Origin: Paracoccus aeridis
Lineage (GTDB): Bacteria; Pseudomonadota; Alphaproteobacteria; Rhodobacterales; Rhodobacteraceae
DNA length: 64,000 nucleotides
Direction: 5' to 3'
Assembly: GCF_004923205.2 (NCBI RefSeq)
Contig: NZ_SELD02000007.1
Span: 1-64,000, forward strand
Under the pieces are notes generated by a model that saw only the letters and a list, made by a program, of their open reading frames with translations, made no database searches and was not told the origin of the DNA. Positions 26,387 to 33,944 of this stretch are shown piece after piece. Numbering within the stretch: the stretch's first letter is position 1; each line of letters begins with the position of its first letter. The translations under genes and the position numbers were made by a program.

Positions 26387-27154
26387 CTATGCTCCGTGTG
26401 TGAGACGCCAGAAGAACACCGCCGTCATGCCGAAGCCGACCACGGCGATCAAGAACCGAAGTGCGGGCATGGGGATGAGCCGCGCCACCGGGGCGCCGAG
26501 ATAGCCGCCGGTGATGGTGCCCGCGCTCATCAGCAGCACCTCGGGCCAGGCGACCTCGCCCCCGGCCGCGAAGATGATGGTCGAGATCACCGAAAGCGCG
26601 AAGCTGAGCCATGTCTTCAGCCCGTTCATCGCGTGCAGGTCCGTCATCCCCCACAGCGAGAAGAGCGCCAGCAGGATGATCCCCAGCCCGCCGTTGAAAT
26701 AGCCGCCGTAGATCGCCACGGGCAGCATGCTGCCGGCGCCGAACGCGGTGACGCCCCCGCGGAAGCGGCCCGCGAACCGGCGCACCTGCGCGCTGAACAC
26801 GAAGACCAGCGTGGCGGCCAGCAGCAGGAACGGAACGACGGCGGAAAACGCCTCGTTGGACGAGACGAGAAGAAGCAGGGAACCCAGCGCCCCGCCAAGC
26901 CCGGTCAGGGCCGTCAGCCGCACGACCTGGCGCCGGTCCACCCGCGCCACGTCGCGGCGGAAGCCGATGGCCGAGGCGAGGTATCCCGGCAGCGCCGCGA
27001 CGGTGGTGCTGGCGTTCGCCGTGACCGGCGGCAGGCCCACGAACACGAGCGCCGGGAAGGTGATGAACGTGCCGCCGCCCGCGACCGCGTTGAGCATGCC
27101 CCCGATGAAGCCCGCCCCGACCATGATGATCATCGCGATCGCGTCGTAATCCAT
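26387..27154 (-). CDS. sulfite exporter TauE/SafE-family permease
   Basis: A 255-aa polytopic membrane protein of the TSUP family (4-TMS repeat duplicated). GFIGGMLNAVAGGGTFITFPALV in the first half and SMLPVAIYGGYFNGGLGIILLALF in the second are the paired family motifs. Substrates across the family are sulfonates, sulfite or thiosulfate-like anions, and direction varies; nothing here fixes it. The frame extends upstream to 27262, but ATG 27154 starts directly at the first hydrophobic segment. The downstream RidA gene follows after 2 bp. Confidence 0.85.
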   Translation of the reverse strand: MDYDAIAMIIMVGAGFIGGMLNAVAGGGTFITFPALVFVGLPPVTANASTTVAALPGYLASAIGFRRDVARVDRRQVVRLTALTGLGGALGSLLLLVSSNEAFSAVVPFLLLAATLVFVFSAQVRRFAGRFRGGVTAFGAGSMLPVAIYGGYFNGGLGIILLALFSLWGMTDLHAMNGLKTWLSFALSVISTIIFAAGGEVAWPEVLLMSAGTITGGYLGAPVARLIPMPALRFLIAVVGFGMTAVFFWRLTHGA

Positions 27155-27261
27155 GCCTGTACTGCCCCTGATCCCGTCGGCACGCGCCATTCGCGCGTCC
27201 GCGTTCCGCACCATAGGCAAGCGGCGCTCCGCCGCCACAGCATTCGGCAGCGTTGCGGTCA

Positions 27262-27290
27262 TGAAAAAGCCCCCGCAGGTGCGGGGGCTT
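27262..27290 (-). terminator. rho-independent terminator after the VOC gene
   Basis: A perfect 10-bp stem, AAGCCCCCGC (27267-27276) with GCGGGGGCTT (27281-27290), closes a 4-nt loop. On the minus strand it is followed by a T run (TTTTTCAT), the right polarity to end the VOC transcript that stops at 27311. Confidence 0.85.
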
Positions 27291-27310
27291 GTCGTGCCGT
27301 CGGGGGGCGA

Positions 27311-28252
27311 TCAGTCGAGCGGCTTCAGCCCCGCCTCGATCTCGGCCCGGCGCGGTTCGAGGAACGGCGGCAGGGACAGGCTTTCGCCCATGCTCTCGAA
27401 CGGCTCGTCCTGGGCGAAGCCGGGCCCGTCGGTCGCGAGTTCGAACAGGACGCCGCCCGGCTCGCGGAAATAGACGCTGCGGAAGTAGAAGCGTTCAACC
27501 TCGCCGGTGCTGCGCATGCCGAAGTCGGCCGCGCGTTCCGACCACGCGTGCAGCGCGGCCTCGTCGGGGACGCGGAAGGCGACGTGGTGGACGCCGCCCG
27601 CACCCTGGCCCGCGGTGGGGACGTCGGGCTGGACCGCGAGGTGCAGTTCCGCCGCCGCTCCGCCGGCGCCCATCTCGAAGACGTGGACCCGCCCCTGGGC
27701 GTCGGGTGAGGCGTAGTCGCGCGCCTCGCGCATGTTCATCAGCTCGGTCAGCACCGCCTTCGTCGGCCCGAGGTCGCGCACCGCCATCGTGATCGGCCCG
27801 AGGCCCAGAAGCTGGTGCTCTGCCGGGACCGGGCTGCGGTCCCAAGGCTGCGACCCGCCGCGCGCGTCGGCGGTCAGGCGCAGGCGTTGCCCCTCGGGAT
27901 CCTCGAAGTCCAGCGTGGCGCGCCCGTCAACCTGCGCAATCGGCCGGGCGCTCACGCCCTCGTCGCGCAGCCGCGCGGCCCAGTAGTCCAGGCTCGCCTC
28001 GTCCACGCGCAGGCCGGTGCGGATGACCGACCTCGTTCCGCGCCGTTCCGGCCCCATCGGCCAGTCGAAGAAGGTGAGGTCCGTGCCCGCGCTGCCCGCG
28101 CCGTCGGCGAAGAACAGGTGATAGGCGGACACGTCGTCCTGGTTGACGGTCTTCTTGACCCGCCGCATGCCCATCACCTGGGTATAGAAGCGGTTGTTGC
28201 CCGGCGCGTCCGCGGTAACGGCGGTCAGGTGGTGGATTCCGGTGAGTTGCAT
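27311..28252 (-). CDS. ring-cleaving-dioxygenase-like VOC protein
   Basis: A 313-aa protein with two vicinal-oxygen-chelate (glyoxalase/extradiol dioxygenase) modules. The first is at residues about 5-130 ([26 protein letters not shown], then [13 protein letters not shown]) and the second at about 145-280 ([57 protein letters not shown]). Metal ligands are candidates His8, His of GGVHHVAF and Glu of LFELATD. The MhqO/YkcA-like family is linked to hydroquinone or catechol stress. ATG 28252 has a good GGGAG; a longer frame lacks one. It has its own terminator and appears monocistronic. Confidence 0.85.
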   Translation of the reverse strand: MQLTGIHHLTAVTADAPGNNRFYTQVMGMRRVKKTVNQDDVSAYHLFFADGAGSAGTDLTFFDWPMGPERRGTRSVIRTGLRVDEASLDYWAARLRDEGVSARPIAQVDGRATLDFEDPEGQRLRLTADARGGSQPWDRSPVPAEHQLLGLGPITMAVRDLGPTKAVLTELMNMREARDYASPDAQGRVHVFEMGAGGAAAELHLAVQPDVPTAGQGAGGVHHVAFRVPDEAALHAWSERAADFGMRSTGEVERFYFRSVYFREPGGVLFELATDGPGFAQDEPFESMGESLSLPPFLEPRRAEIEAGLKPLD

Positions 28253-28387
28253 GATCGGCTCCCTTTTCTCGAGGCCGATATGGCGCAATCAGGCGTGCGA
28301 AAAAATGGGACGGCTTGAAACAGGATGTTCAGGCAAGTCGAACATCCGGCCAGCGCGCCGGTGCCATGCGTGAGGTTGGTCGGGGGT

Positions 28388-28461
28388 TGGAGCGGGTGAA
28401 GGGAATCGAACCCTCGTCGTAAGCTTGGGAAGCTTCTGCTCTACCATTGAGCTACACCCGC
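28388..28461 (-). tRNA. tRNA-Gly (CCC anticodon)
   Basis: Read on the minus strand it starts GCGGGTGTAGCTCAATGG. The anticodon loop TTCCCAA gives anticodon CCC, the T-arm is GGGTTCGATTCCC, and the acceptor closes as CACCCGC followed by T and an encoded CCA (28388-28390). All four arms pair. It reads glycine GGG codons. Confidence 0.93.
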
Positions 28462-28503
28462 GTCGCGCCCCAGTTACCGCGCGCGGGCGGGCCGGTCAAG
28501 CGG

Positions 28504-28926
28504 TCACAGCAGCCCCATGGCCGCCAGTTCGCGCGCAAGGCCGGGCGGAAGCGGCGTGTCGGCTGCGCGATGCTCGGGGACGTCGGGCGGGGCGTCGCCC
28601 GGCTTGAGGTAGCGCCAGCCCTGGAACGCCCGGCGCGGCACCGCCGCGACCGGCACCAGCTTCGGGTCCAGCAGCAGCGCGCAGCGGGTGATGCCGTCGT
28701 CGCCCTTGCGCTCCTCGAACGCCAGAAGGCGCTGGCGCGCCAGCATCGTGCCCTTGAACACCCAGTAGATCGAACCGCCTGCCAGCAGTTCCTCGGCCCG
28801 CCGGGGCCACATCCGCGTCACGTGCTGCGCGGGGCCGTCGCCGAAGCGTTCGCGCTGCCACTGGGCCAGCGCGTCGGGGCCGGGGGCGCCGACGCAGAGC
28901 TTCATCATGTGCAGGGGGGCTGTCAT
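28504..28926 (-). CDS. DUF1489-family protein
   Basis: A 140-aa protein conserved in alphaproteobacteria with no established function. Typical family segments are HMMKLCVGAPGPDALAQWQ near the N-terminus, HVTRMWPRRAEELLAGGSIYWVFKG, ARQRLLAFEERKGDDGITRCALLLDPKLV and AFQGWRYLKPGDAPPD. No signal peptide or membrane segment is seen. It lies between tRNA-Gly and the divergent MFS gene and is probably monocistronic. Confidence 0.8.
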   Translation of the reverse strand: MTAPLHMMKLCVGAPGPDALAQWQRERFGDGPAQHVTRMWPRRAEELLAGGSIYWVFKGTMLARQRLLAFEERKGDDGITRCALLLDPKLVPVAAVPRRAFQGWRYLKPGDAPPDVPEHRAADTPLPPGLARELAAMGLL

Positions 28927-29038
28927 GGCGCCGATATAGGACGGCCGCGGGACGGTTAACAGGGTGGCGGGGCGGCGGGCCCGCGCCGCTTGCGGCGACC
29001 CCGAACAGGACGTAGGTCACGTCCGAAAGGAAATTCCG

Positions 29039-30250
29039 ATGACAACTTTCACCCAGACGGCCGCCCGCCGGCTGCCGCAGGGCGAACTGATCGCGCTGCT
29101 GGCGTTCATGTTCGCCACGGTGGCCTTTTCGATCGACGCCATGCTGCCCGCGCTGCCCGAGATCGCGGCAGAGCTTTCCCCCGACGACGTGAACCGGGCC
29201 CAGCTGATCCTGACCAGCTTCGTCGCGGGCATGGGGCTCGGCACGCTGTTCGCCGGCCCCATCTCGGACGCGATCGGGCGCAAGTCCGCAATGGCGATCG
29301 GCTTCGGCATCTATCTTGCCGCCTCGGCCGCGGCGTTGTTCACGCGATCGCTGGAGATGCTGCTGGTGGCGCGCTTCGTCCAGGGCCTCGGCGCGGCCGG
29401 GCCGCGCATCGTCGGCACCGCGCTGGTGCGGGACATGTACGAGGGGCGCGAGATGGCGCGCATCACCAGCTTCATCATGATGGTGTTCATGATCGTGCCG
29501 GCCATGGCGCCGTCGATCGGGCTCGCGTTCATCCACTTCATGGGCTGGAAGGGCGTCTTCGGCGGCTTCCTGCTGTTCGGCGCGACGGGGATCGCCTGGT
29601 TCACGCTGCGCCAGGTGGAGACGCTGCCCCGCGCCGCCCGCCGGCCGCTGCAGCTCGGCACGCTGTGGGCCGGTGCGCGCGAGGTGCTGTCGGACCGCGA
29701 GATCCTGCTGTGCACGGTCGTGATCGCGCTGGGGTTCGGGCAGATGTTCGCGCTGCTGTCGTCGGCGCAGCAGCTGTTCGCGGACACCTACGGCACGGGC
29801 GAGCAGTTCCCGCTGTGGTTCGCGGTCCTGGCGCTGCTGGCGGCGACGGGCACGTTCATCAATGCGCGGCTGGTGATGCGGCTGGGGATGCGGCGGATCG
29901 CGCGGGGCGCCTACGGGATCCAGATCCTGATCTCGGGGCTGTTCCTGCTGACGCTCGCGACCGGCATCCTGCCACAGGCGCTGCGGTTCCCCGCGTTCTT
30001 CCTGTGGGCCGTCAGCCTGTTCATGATGGCGGGGCTGACCTTCGGGAACCTCAACGCGCTCGCCATGCAGCGCAAGGGGCACATCGCGGGAATGACCGCG
30101 TCGGTGGTGTCGGCGGTGTCCACCCTGCTGGCGGTGATGATCGCGGCGCCGGTGGGGCTCGCCTTCGACGGCACCGCGCTGCCGGTGACGGTCGCGACGC
30201 TGGTGTGTTCGACCCTCGCGTGGCTGCTGATGGGCCGGATGATGCACTGA
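29039..30250 (+). CDS. MFS exporter, Bcr/CflA drug-resistance type
   Basis: A 403-aa polytopic transporter with 12 predicted helices. The start (LPQGELIALLAFMFATVAFSIDAMLPALPEI) and the loop GPISDAIGRKSAMAIG, the MFS motif A variant, match the Bcr/CflA group of proton-driven exporters of drugs or small metabolites. Motif C-like segments lie around FIMMVFMIVPAMAPSIG. ATG 29039 has AAAGGA upstream; an upstream frame to 28964 lacks family sequence. Substrates cannot be predicted. There is no adjacent TetR-type regulator. Confidence 0.88.
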   Translation: MTTFTQTAARRLPQGELIALLAFMFATVAFSIDAMLPALPEIAAELSPDDVNRAQLILTSFVAGMGLGTLFAGPISDAIGRKSAMAIGFGIYLAASAAALFTRSLEMLLVARFVQGLGAAGPRIVGTALVRDMYEGREMARITSFIMMVFMIVPAMAPSIGLAFIHFMGWKGVFGGFLLFGATGIAWFTLRQVETLPRAARRPLQLGTLWAGAREVLSDREILLCTVVIALGFGQMFALLSSAQQLFADTYGTGEQFPLWFAVLALLAATGTFINARLVMRLGMRRIARGAYGIQILISGLFLLTLATGILPQALRFPAFFLWAVSLFMMAGLTFGNLNALAMQRKGHIAGMTASVVSAVSTLLAVMIAAPVGLAFDGTALPVTVATLVCSTLAWLLMGRMMH

Positions 30251-30270
30251 AATCCGGACGCGCGCGGGCA

Positions 30271-30298
30271 TTGACACCCGCGCGCCCGCCGCTATAAG
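30271..30298 (+). promoter_or_regulatory. sigma70-type promoter of rpsD
   Basis: TTGACA (30271-30276), a 16-bp spacer and TATAAG (30293-30298), both close to consensus. They lie about 115 bp upstream of rpsD. The long leader that follows could host S4 autoregulation, as in other bacteria, but I could not define a structure. Confidence 0.7.
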
Positions 30299-30412
30299 CG
30301 CCGCTTCCATTGGTGTTGGTGGACCCCGCAAGGGGAAACCTGTCGGCCGCGCCCCCTGACGGGCAACGCAAAGGACAACGCCCTTCACACTGTCAACTGA
30401 AGGAGATCAGCG

Positions 30413-31033
30413 ATGACCAAACGCACCGCTGCCAAGTACAAGATCGACCGCCGCATGGGCGAGAACATCTGGGGCCGCGCCAAGTCCCCGGTCAACAAGC
30501 GTGAATACGGCCCCGGCCAGCACGGCCAGCGCCGCAAGAACAAGCTGTCGGACTTCGGCACCCAGCTGCGCGCGAAGCAGAAGCTCAAGGGCTATTACGG
30601 CGACCTGACCGAAAAGCAGTTCCGCCGCATTTACGCCGAGGCCGAGCGCCTGCGCGGCGACACCGGCGAGATGCTGGTCGGCCTGCTGGAGCGTCGTCTC
30701 GACGCCGTGGTCTACCGCGCAAAGTTCGTCCCGACGATCTTTGCCGCGCGCCAGTTCGTGAACCACGGCCACGTGCAGGTGAACGGCCAGCGCGTGAACA
30801 TCGCGTCCTACCGCGTCAAGGAAGGCGACGTGGTGTCGGTCCGCGACAAGTCGCGCCAGCTCGCCATCGTGCTGGAGGCCGTCGGCCTGCCCGAGCGTGA
30901 CGTGCCCGACTACCTGGAAGTCGACCACAACAAGATGACCGCGACCTTCGTGCGGACCCCGGCGCTGGGCGACGTCCCCTACGCCGTCCAGATGGAGCCG
31001 AACCTGGTCGTCGAATACTACGCGCAGAACTGA
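30413..31033 (+). CDS. rpsD: 30S ribosomal protein S4
   Basis: A 206-aa primary 16S-binding ribosomal protein. It starts [21 protein letters not shown]; the S4 RNA-binding module is visible as [43 protein letters not shown]. The alphaproteobacterial form lacks the N-terminal Cys4 zinc motif, as here. It has GAAGGAG upstream, its own promoter at 30271 and a strong terminator at 31058, so it is a single-gene unit outside the alpha operon, which is usual for this group. Confidence 0.98.
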   Translation: MTKRTAAKYKIDRRMGENIWGRAKSPVNKREYGPGQHGQRRKNKLSDFGTQLRAKQKLKGYYGDLTEKQFRRIYAEAERLRGDTGEMLVGLLERRLDAVVYRAKFVPTIFAARQFVNHGHVQVNGQRVNIASYRVKEGDVVSVRDKSRQLAIVLEAVGLPERDVPDYLEVDHNKMTATFVRTPALGDVPYAVQMEPNLVVEYYAQN

Positions 31034-31057
31034 TCCCCGGCGGATCGTCCTGGCATC

Positions 31058-31084
31058 GGGCCGTCCCTTCGGGGCGGCCCTTTT
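31058..31084 (+). terminator. rho-independent terminator of rpsD
   Basis: A 10-bp GC-rich stem, GGGCCGTCCC (31058-31067) with GGGGCGGCCC (31071-31080), has one G-T pair and a TTC loop and is followed by TTTT. It starts 25 bp after the rpsD stop. Confidence 0.85.
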
Positions 31085-31141
31085 CGTTGCGACGGTCGTG
31101 CCGGCGTTGACAGCCTTGTGGCCTTGGCGGACGCTTCGCGG

Positions 31142-31960
31142 ATGAAACGCCCCTCGCACCTCGCCCCGGTTGCCGACCCGGCGCCCGCCCCGGCATCAGT
31201 CCCGGCCCCCACTGCCGATGACGTGGCGGACGACGCGCTGATCGTCGACGTGCCGGGTTACGACGGACCGCTGGACCTGCTGCTGACGCTCGCGCGGACG
31301 CAGAAGGTGGACCTGATGCAGATCAGCGTGCTGGCGCTGGCCGAGCAGTACCTGGCCTTCGTCGAACAGGCCCGGACGCTTAGGATCGAGCTGGCGGCGG
31401 ACTACCTCGTCATGGCGGCGTGGCTCGCGTTCCTGAAGTCGCGCCTGCTGCTGCCGCCCGATCCCGAGGCCGAGGGGCCGTCGGCCGAGGACATGGCCGC
31501 CCATCTCGCCTTCCAGCTTGAGCGCTTGCAGGCGATGCGGCAGGCGGCGGCGCAGTTGCTGGCGCGGGACCGGCTGGGCGCCGACCGGTTCTGCCGTGGC
31601 GACCCCGACCCGACGCTGCGGGTCAGGCGGGTGGAATGGCAGGCCGGGCTGATCGACCTGATGCGTGCCTACGCGCGGCTGAAGACCCGCGACGAGTTCC
31701 GCCCCTTCGCCCTCGACCGCCGGGACATCTACACGATGGAACAGGCGCTCGACCGGATGCGGGGGCTGATCGGCTTCGCGGGGGGCTGGACCGACCTCGC
31801 CGACTTTCTCCCCGACGGGTGGGACGCGTCGGCTGCCCGCCGCCGTTCGGCCACGGCCGCGACCTTCGCGGCGTCGCTGGAAATGGCCAAGCAGGGCCAG
31901 CTGCAGATCCGGCAGGAAGGCACGTTCGCCCCCATCGCCATCCGCCGCCGCACGCGATGA
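31142..31960 (+). CDS. scpA: segregation and condensation protein A
   Basis: A 272-aa kleisin subunit of the SMC-ScpAB complex for chromosome compaction and segregation. Visible are VDVPGYDGPLDLLLTLARTQKVDLMQISVLALAEQYL, LAADYLVMAAWLAFLKSRLLLP and the C-terminal winged-helix region. I prefer ATG 31142 with a purine-rich CGGAC upstream; GTG 31118 adds eight residues. The stop overlaps scpB (ATGA). In many Rhodobacteraceae scpAB follow nagZ; here they follow rpsD, so the block has been rearranged. Confidence 0.92.
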   Translation: MKRPSHLAPVADPAPAPASVPAPTADDVADDALIVDVPGYDGPLDLLLTLARTQKVDLMQISVLALAEQYLAFVEQARTLRIELAADYLVMAAWLAFLKSRLLLPPDPEAEGPSAEDMAAHLAFQLERLQAMRQAAAQLLARDRLGADRFCRGDPDPTLRVRRVEWQAGLIDLMRAYARLKTRDEFRPFALDRRDIYTMEQALDRMRGLIGFAGGWTDLADFLPDGWDASAARRRSATAATFAASLEMAKQGQLQIRQEGTFAPIAIRRRTR

Positions 31961-32628
31961 CCGCTGCCACGATGACCGACGCGGCCCCCGGCTTCCGTCC
32001 CCCGTCGCCCGACGAGCAGGAGCGGATGGCCGAGGCGCTTCTGTTCGCCGCGACCGAGCCGTTGCGGATCGCCGACCTCGCGGCGCGCATGCCGGCCGGC
32101 AGCGATCCCGCCGAGGCGGTCGCGCGCCTGCGCCGCCGCTATGCCGGGCGGGGTGTCGAGCTTGCCCGCGTGGGCGATGCCTTCGCGTTCCGCACCGCGG
32201 GCGATCTCGGCTTCCTGATGCAGCACCACACGGTCGAGCAGCGCCGCCTGTCGCGCGCCGCAACCGAGACGCTGGCCATCGTCGCCTATCACCAGCCCGT
32301 CACCCGCGCCGAGATCGAGGAGATCCGCCGCGTCGCCGTCAGCCGCGGCACGCTGGACCAGCTGATCGAGATCGGCTGGGTCCGCGTCGGCCGCCGCCGG
32401 CAGAGCCCCGGCCGCCCGGTGACGTTCGTCGTGACGGAAAGCTTTCTCGACCACTTCGCGCTGGAAAGCACCCGCGACCTGCCGGGGCTCGCGGAACTGC
32501 GCGCGGCGGGGCTGCTGGACACCCGGCCCGGCGCCGCGGGTCTGCCCCTTGCGCAGGGTGACGGAGGTTCCGATATGGATGCCGAGGACGCGGCGCCCGC
32601 CGACGATCTCTTCGACGACGACCTGTGA
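31957..32628 (+). CDS. scpB: segregation and condensation protein B
   Basis: A 223-aa partner of ScpA with two winged-helix domains. Recognisable parts are AEALLFAATEPLRIADLA, SRAATETLAIVAYHQPVTRAEIEEIRRVAVSRGTLDQLIEIGWVRVGRRRQSPGRPVTFV and FALESTRDLPGLAELRAAGLL. A roughly 35-residue acidic tail (GSDMDAEDAAPADDLFDDDL) follows. Coupled to scpA by ATGA. SMC itself is not in the window. Confidence 0.95.
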   Translation: MTAATMTDAAPGFRPPSPDEQERMAEALLFAATEPLRIADLAARMPAGSDPAEAVARLRRRYAGRGVELARVGDAFAFRTAGDLGFLMQHHTVEQRRLSRAATETLAIVAYHQPVTRAEIEEIRRVAVSRGTLDQLIEIGWVRVGRRRQSPGRPVTFVVTESFLDHFALESTRDLPGLAELRAAGLLDTRPGAAGLPLAQGDGGSDMDAEDAAPADDLFDDDL

Positions 32629-32668
32629 CGACGGACCGCCCGCGCGGCGAACTTCCCCAAGGATCAAG

Positions 32669-32890
32669 ATGAACCTGAACCAGATCTTCAACATGTTCGC
32701 CCGCATGGTCACGCGCCGGGCGGTGAACTGGGGCATGAACAAGGGCATCGGCCACGTCAGCAAGCGCATGGGCGGCACCACCGCCAAGGGCCAGCCGACC
32801 TCTGCCGCAAACAAGCAGGCCAGGAACATGCGCGAGGCGACCAAGCGCGCCCGGCAGGCGGCGCGGATCACCCGCCGCATGGGGCGCTGA
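32669..32890 (+). CDS. small basic conserved protein downstream of scpB
   Basis: A 73-aa, very basic protein (MNLNQIFNMFARMVTRRAVNWGMNKGIG, then QARNMREATKRARQAARITRRMGR). AAGGA precedes ATG 32669 by a normal distance, and the gene is 40 bp after scpB. From memory, similar short Met/Arg-rich proteins follow scpB in other Rhodobacteraceae. No domain is recognised. The N-terminus could form an amphipathic helix and the C-terminus could bind nucleic acid (inference). Confidence 0.7.
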   Translation: MNLNQIFNMFARMVTRRAVNWGMNKGIGHVSKRMGGTTAKGQPTSAANKQARNMREATKRARQAARITRRMGR

Positions 32891-32897
32891 GCGGCCG

Positions 32898-33944
32898 CTA
32901 GCGCGCCGGGTAGCCGGTCATCTCCAGGTAGCCGCGCCCGCCGCTCGACCCCTCGATCCGCACCGGACCTTCCCAATAGGGCACGCTGGTCGCCATCGCG
33001 CTGTCCGGGTTCACCGCGCCGATTGTCACGTCGATGCTCCCGCTTGGCACGCGCACGCGCCACGATGTCGGCGGGCTGCCGCGGGCGGGCGTCAGCTCCA
33101 CATCGTCGTGCGTCAGCGGCTGGACCGAGCCGTCCGCGGCGATCAGGCTGCCGAAGCGGAACGGCTGCGCACCCCGCACCTGCGCCGCCATCAGCTTGCG
33201 CCCGTCGTCCAGGTGCAGCGCCATCCAGTCCCAGCCCTGCTGGCTGCGGTCGAGCGGCTGCGACGACCATTCCCGGTCGAGCCACGCCTGCCCGCTGACC
33301 TGCACCTGCGCCCCGGACAGGGTGAGGACGCCGGCGATGTCGTAGAACGGCTGGCTGTAATAGTGGCTCGCCTGACCCTGCGGGCCCTTGATCGAAAAGC
33401 CGTTTTCGCCGTTCGCGACCAGCGGCCCGCCTGCGGTCGCGGCAAGGTCGTAGCCGAAATCCGCGCCCCGGGCCGTGATCCGGAGCCGGTCCGGGCTTCC
33501 ATCAGGGCCGGTCGCCACCATCTGCCAGTCGTCGATCCACGCCGCGAAGGGCTGCGCCGTGACCCCCGCCTGGCCGATGCCGCCGCGCCCGAAGCGCTCG
33601 GCGAAATGGTGGCCGTTCTCCGAGGTTGCGGCGGCGTGCGCCATCCACACCTGCGGCGCGGCCCAGCCCTGAAACAACCCGTCGGGCGCGAGCGCCGAGC
33701 GGAACAGCGTCCACTGGACGCCGTAGTCGCGCCCGTCCGCGCCGCGCAGGTTGGCGGTCAGGTACCACCACTCGATCCGGAAATCGTCGTGCGGGCCGTG
33801 GTCCGCCGGGAAGGTCAGCCCGCGCGGCCTGTCGGGCAGGGCGAAGCCCGCCACGTCGCTGCCCAGGCCCGCGAAGCCGCGCTCCTGCGCCGACAGGGGC
33901 AGCGCGACCAGTGCCGCGAGCAGTGCGATCACCCTAGCGTTCAT
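32898..33944 (-). CDS. AttH/CrtC-like lipocalin-domain protein, exported
   Basis: A 348-aa protein with a signal peptide (MNARVIALLAALVALPLSAQ). The body matches the AttH/carotenoid 1,2-hydratase-like fold: FPADHGPHDDFRIEWWYLTANL, WMAHAAAT, HYYSQPFYDIAGVL, VSGQAWLDREWSSQPLD and WDWMALHLDDGR. Such proteins have two lipocalin-like barrels and are often encoded with an ABC transporter. Here the gene starts 11 bp inside the permease gene, making ATPase-permease-AttH a coupled set. A role in handling a lipophilic compound or lipid delivered by the transporter is inferred. Confidence 0.85.
   Translation of the reverse strand: MNARVIALLAALVALPLSAQERGFAGLGSDVAGFALPDRPRGLTFPADHGPHDDFRIEWWYLTANLRGADGRDYGVQWTLFRSALAPDGLFQGWAAPQVWMAHAAATSENGHHFAERFGRGGIGQAGVTAQPFAAWIDDWQMVATGPDGSPDRLRITARGADFGYDLAATAGGPLVANGENGFSIKGPQGQASHYYSQPFYDIAGVLTLSGAQVQVSGQAWLDREWSSQPLDRSQQGWDWMALHLDDGRKLMAAQVRGAQPFRFGSLIAADGSVQPLTHDDVELTPARGSPPTSWRVRVPSGSIDVTIGAVNPDSAMATSVPYWEGPVRIEGSSGGRGYLEMTGYPAR

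Noticed and set aside
30299..30412. A possible structured rpsD leader (S4 autoregulation element)
   Set aside because: The leader is long enough, but I could not draw a convincing conserved pseudoknot. Not annotated as a regulatory RNA.
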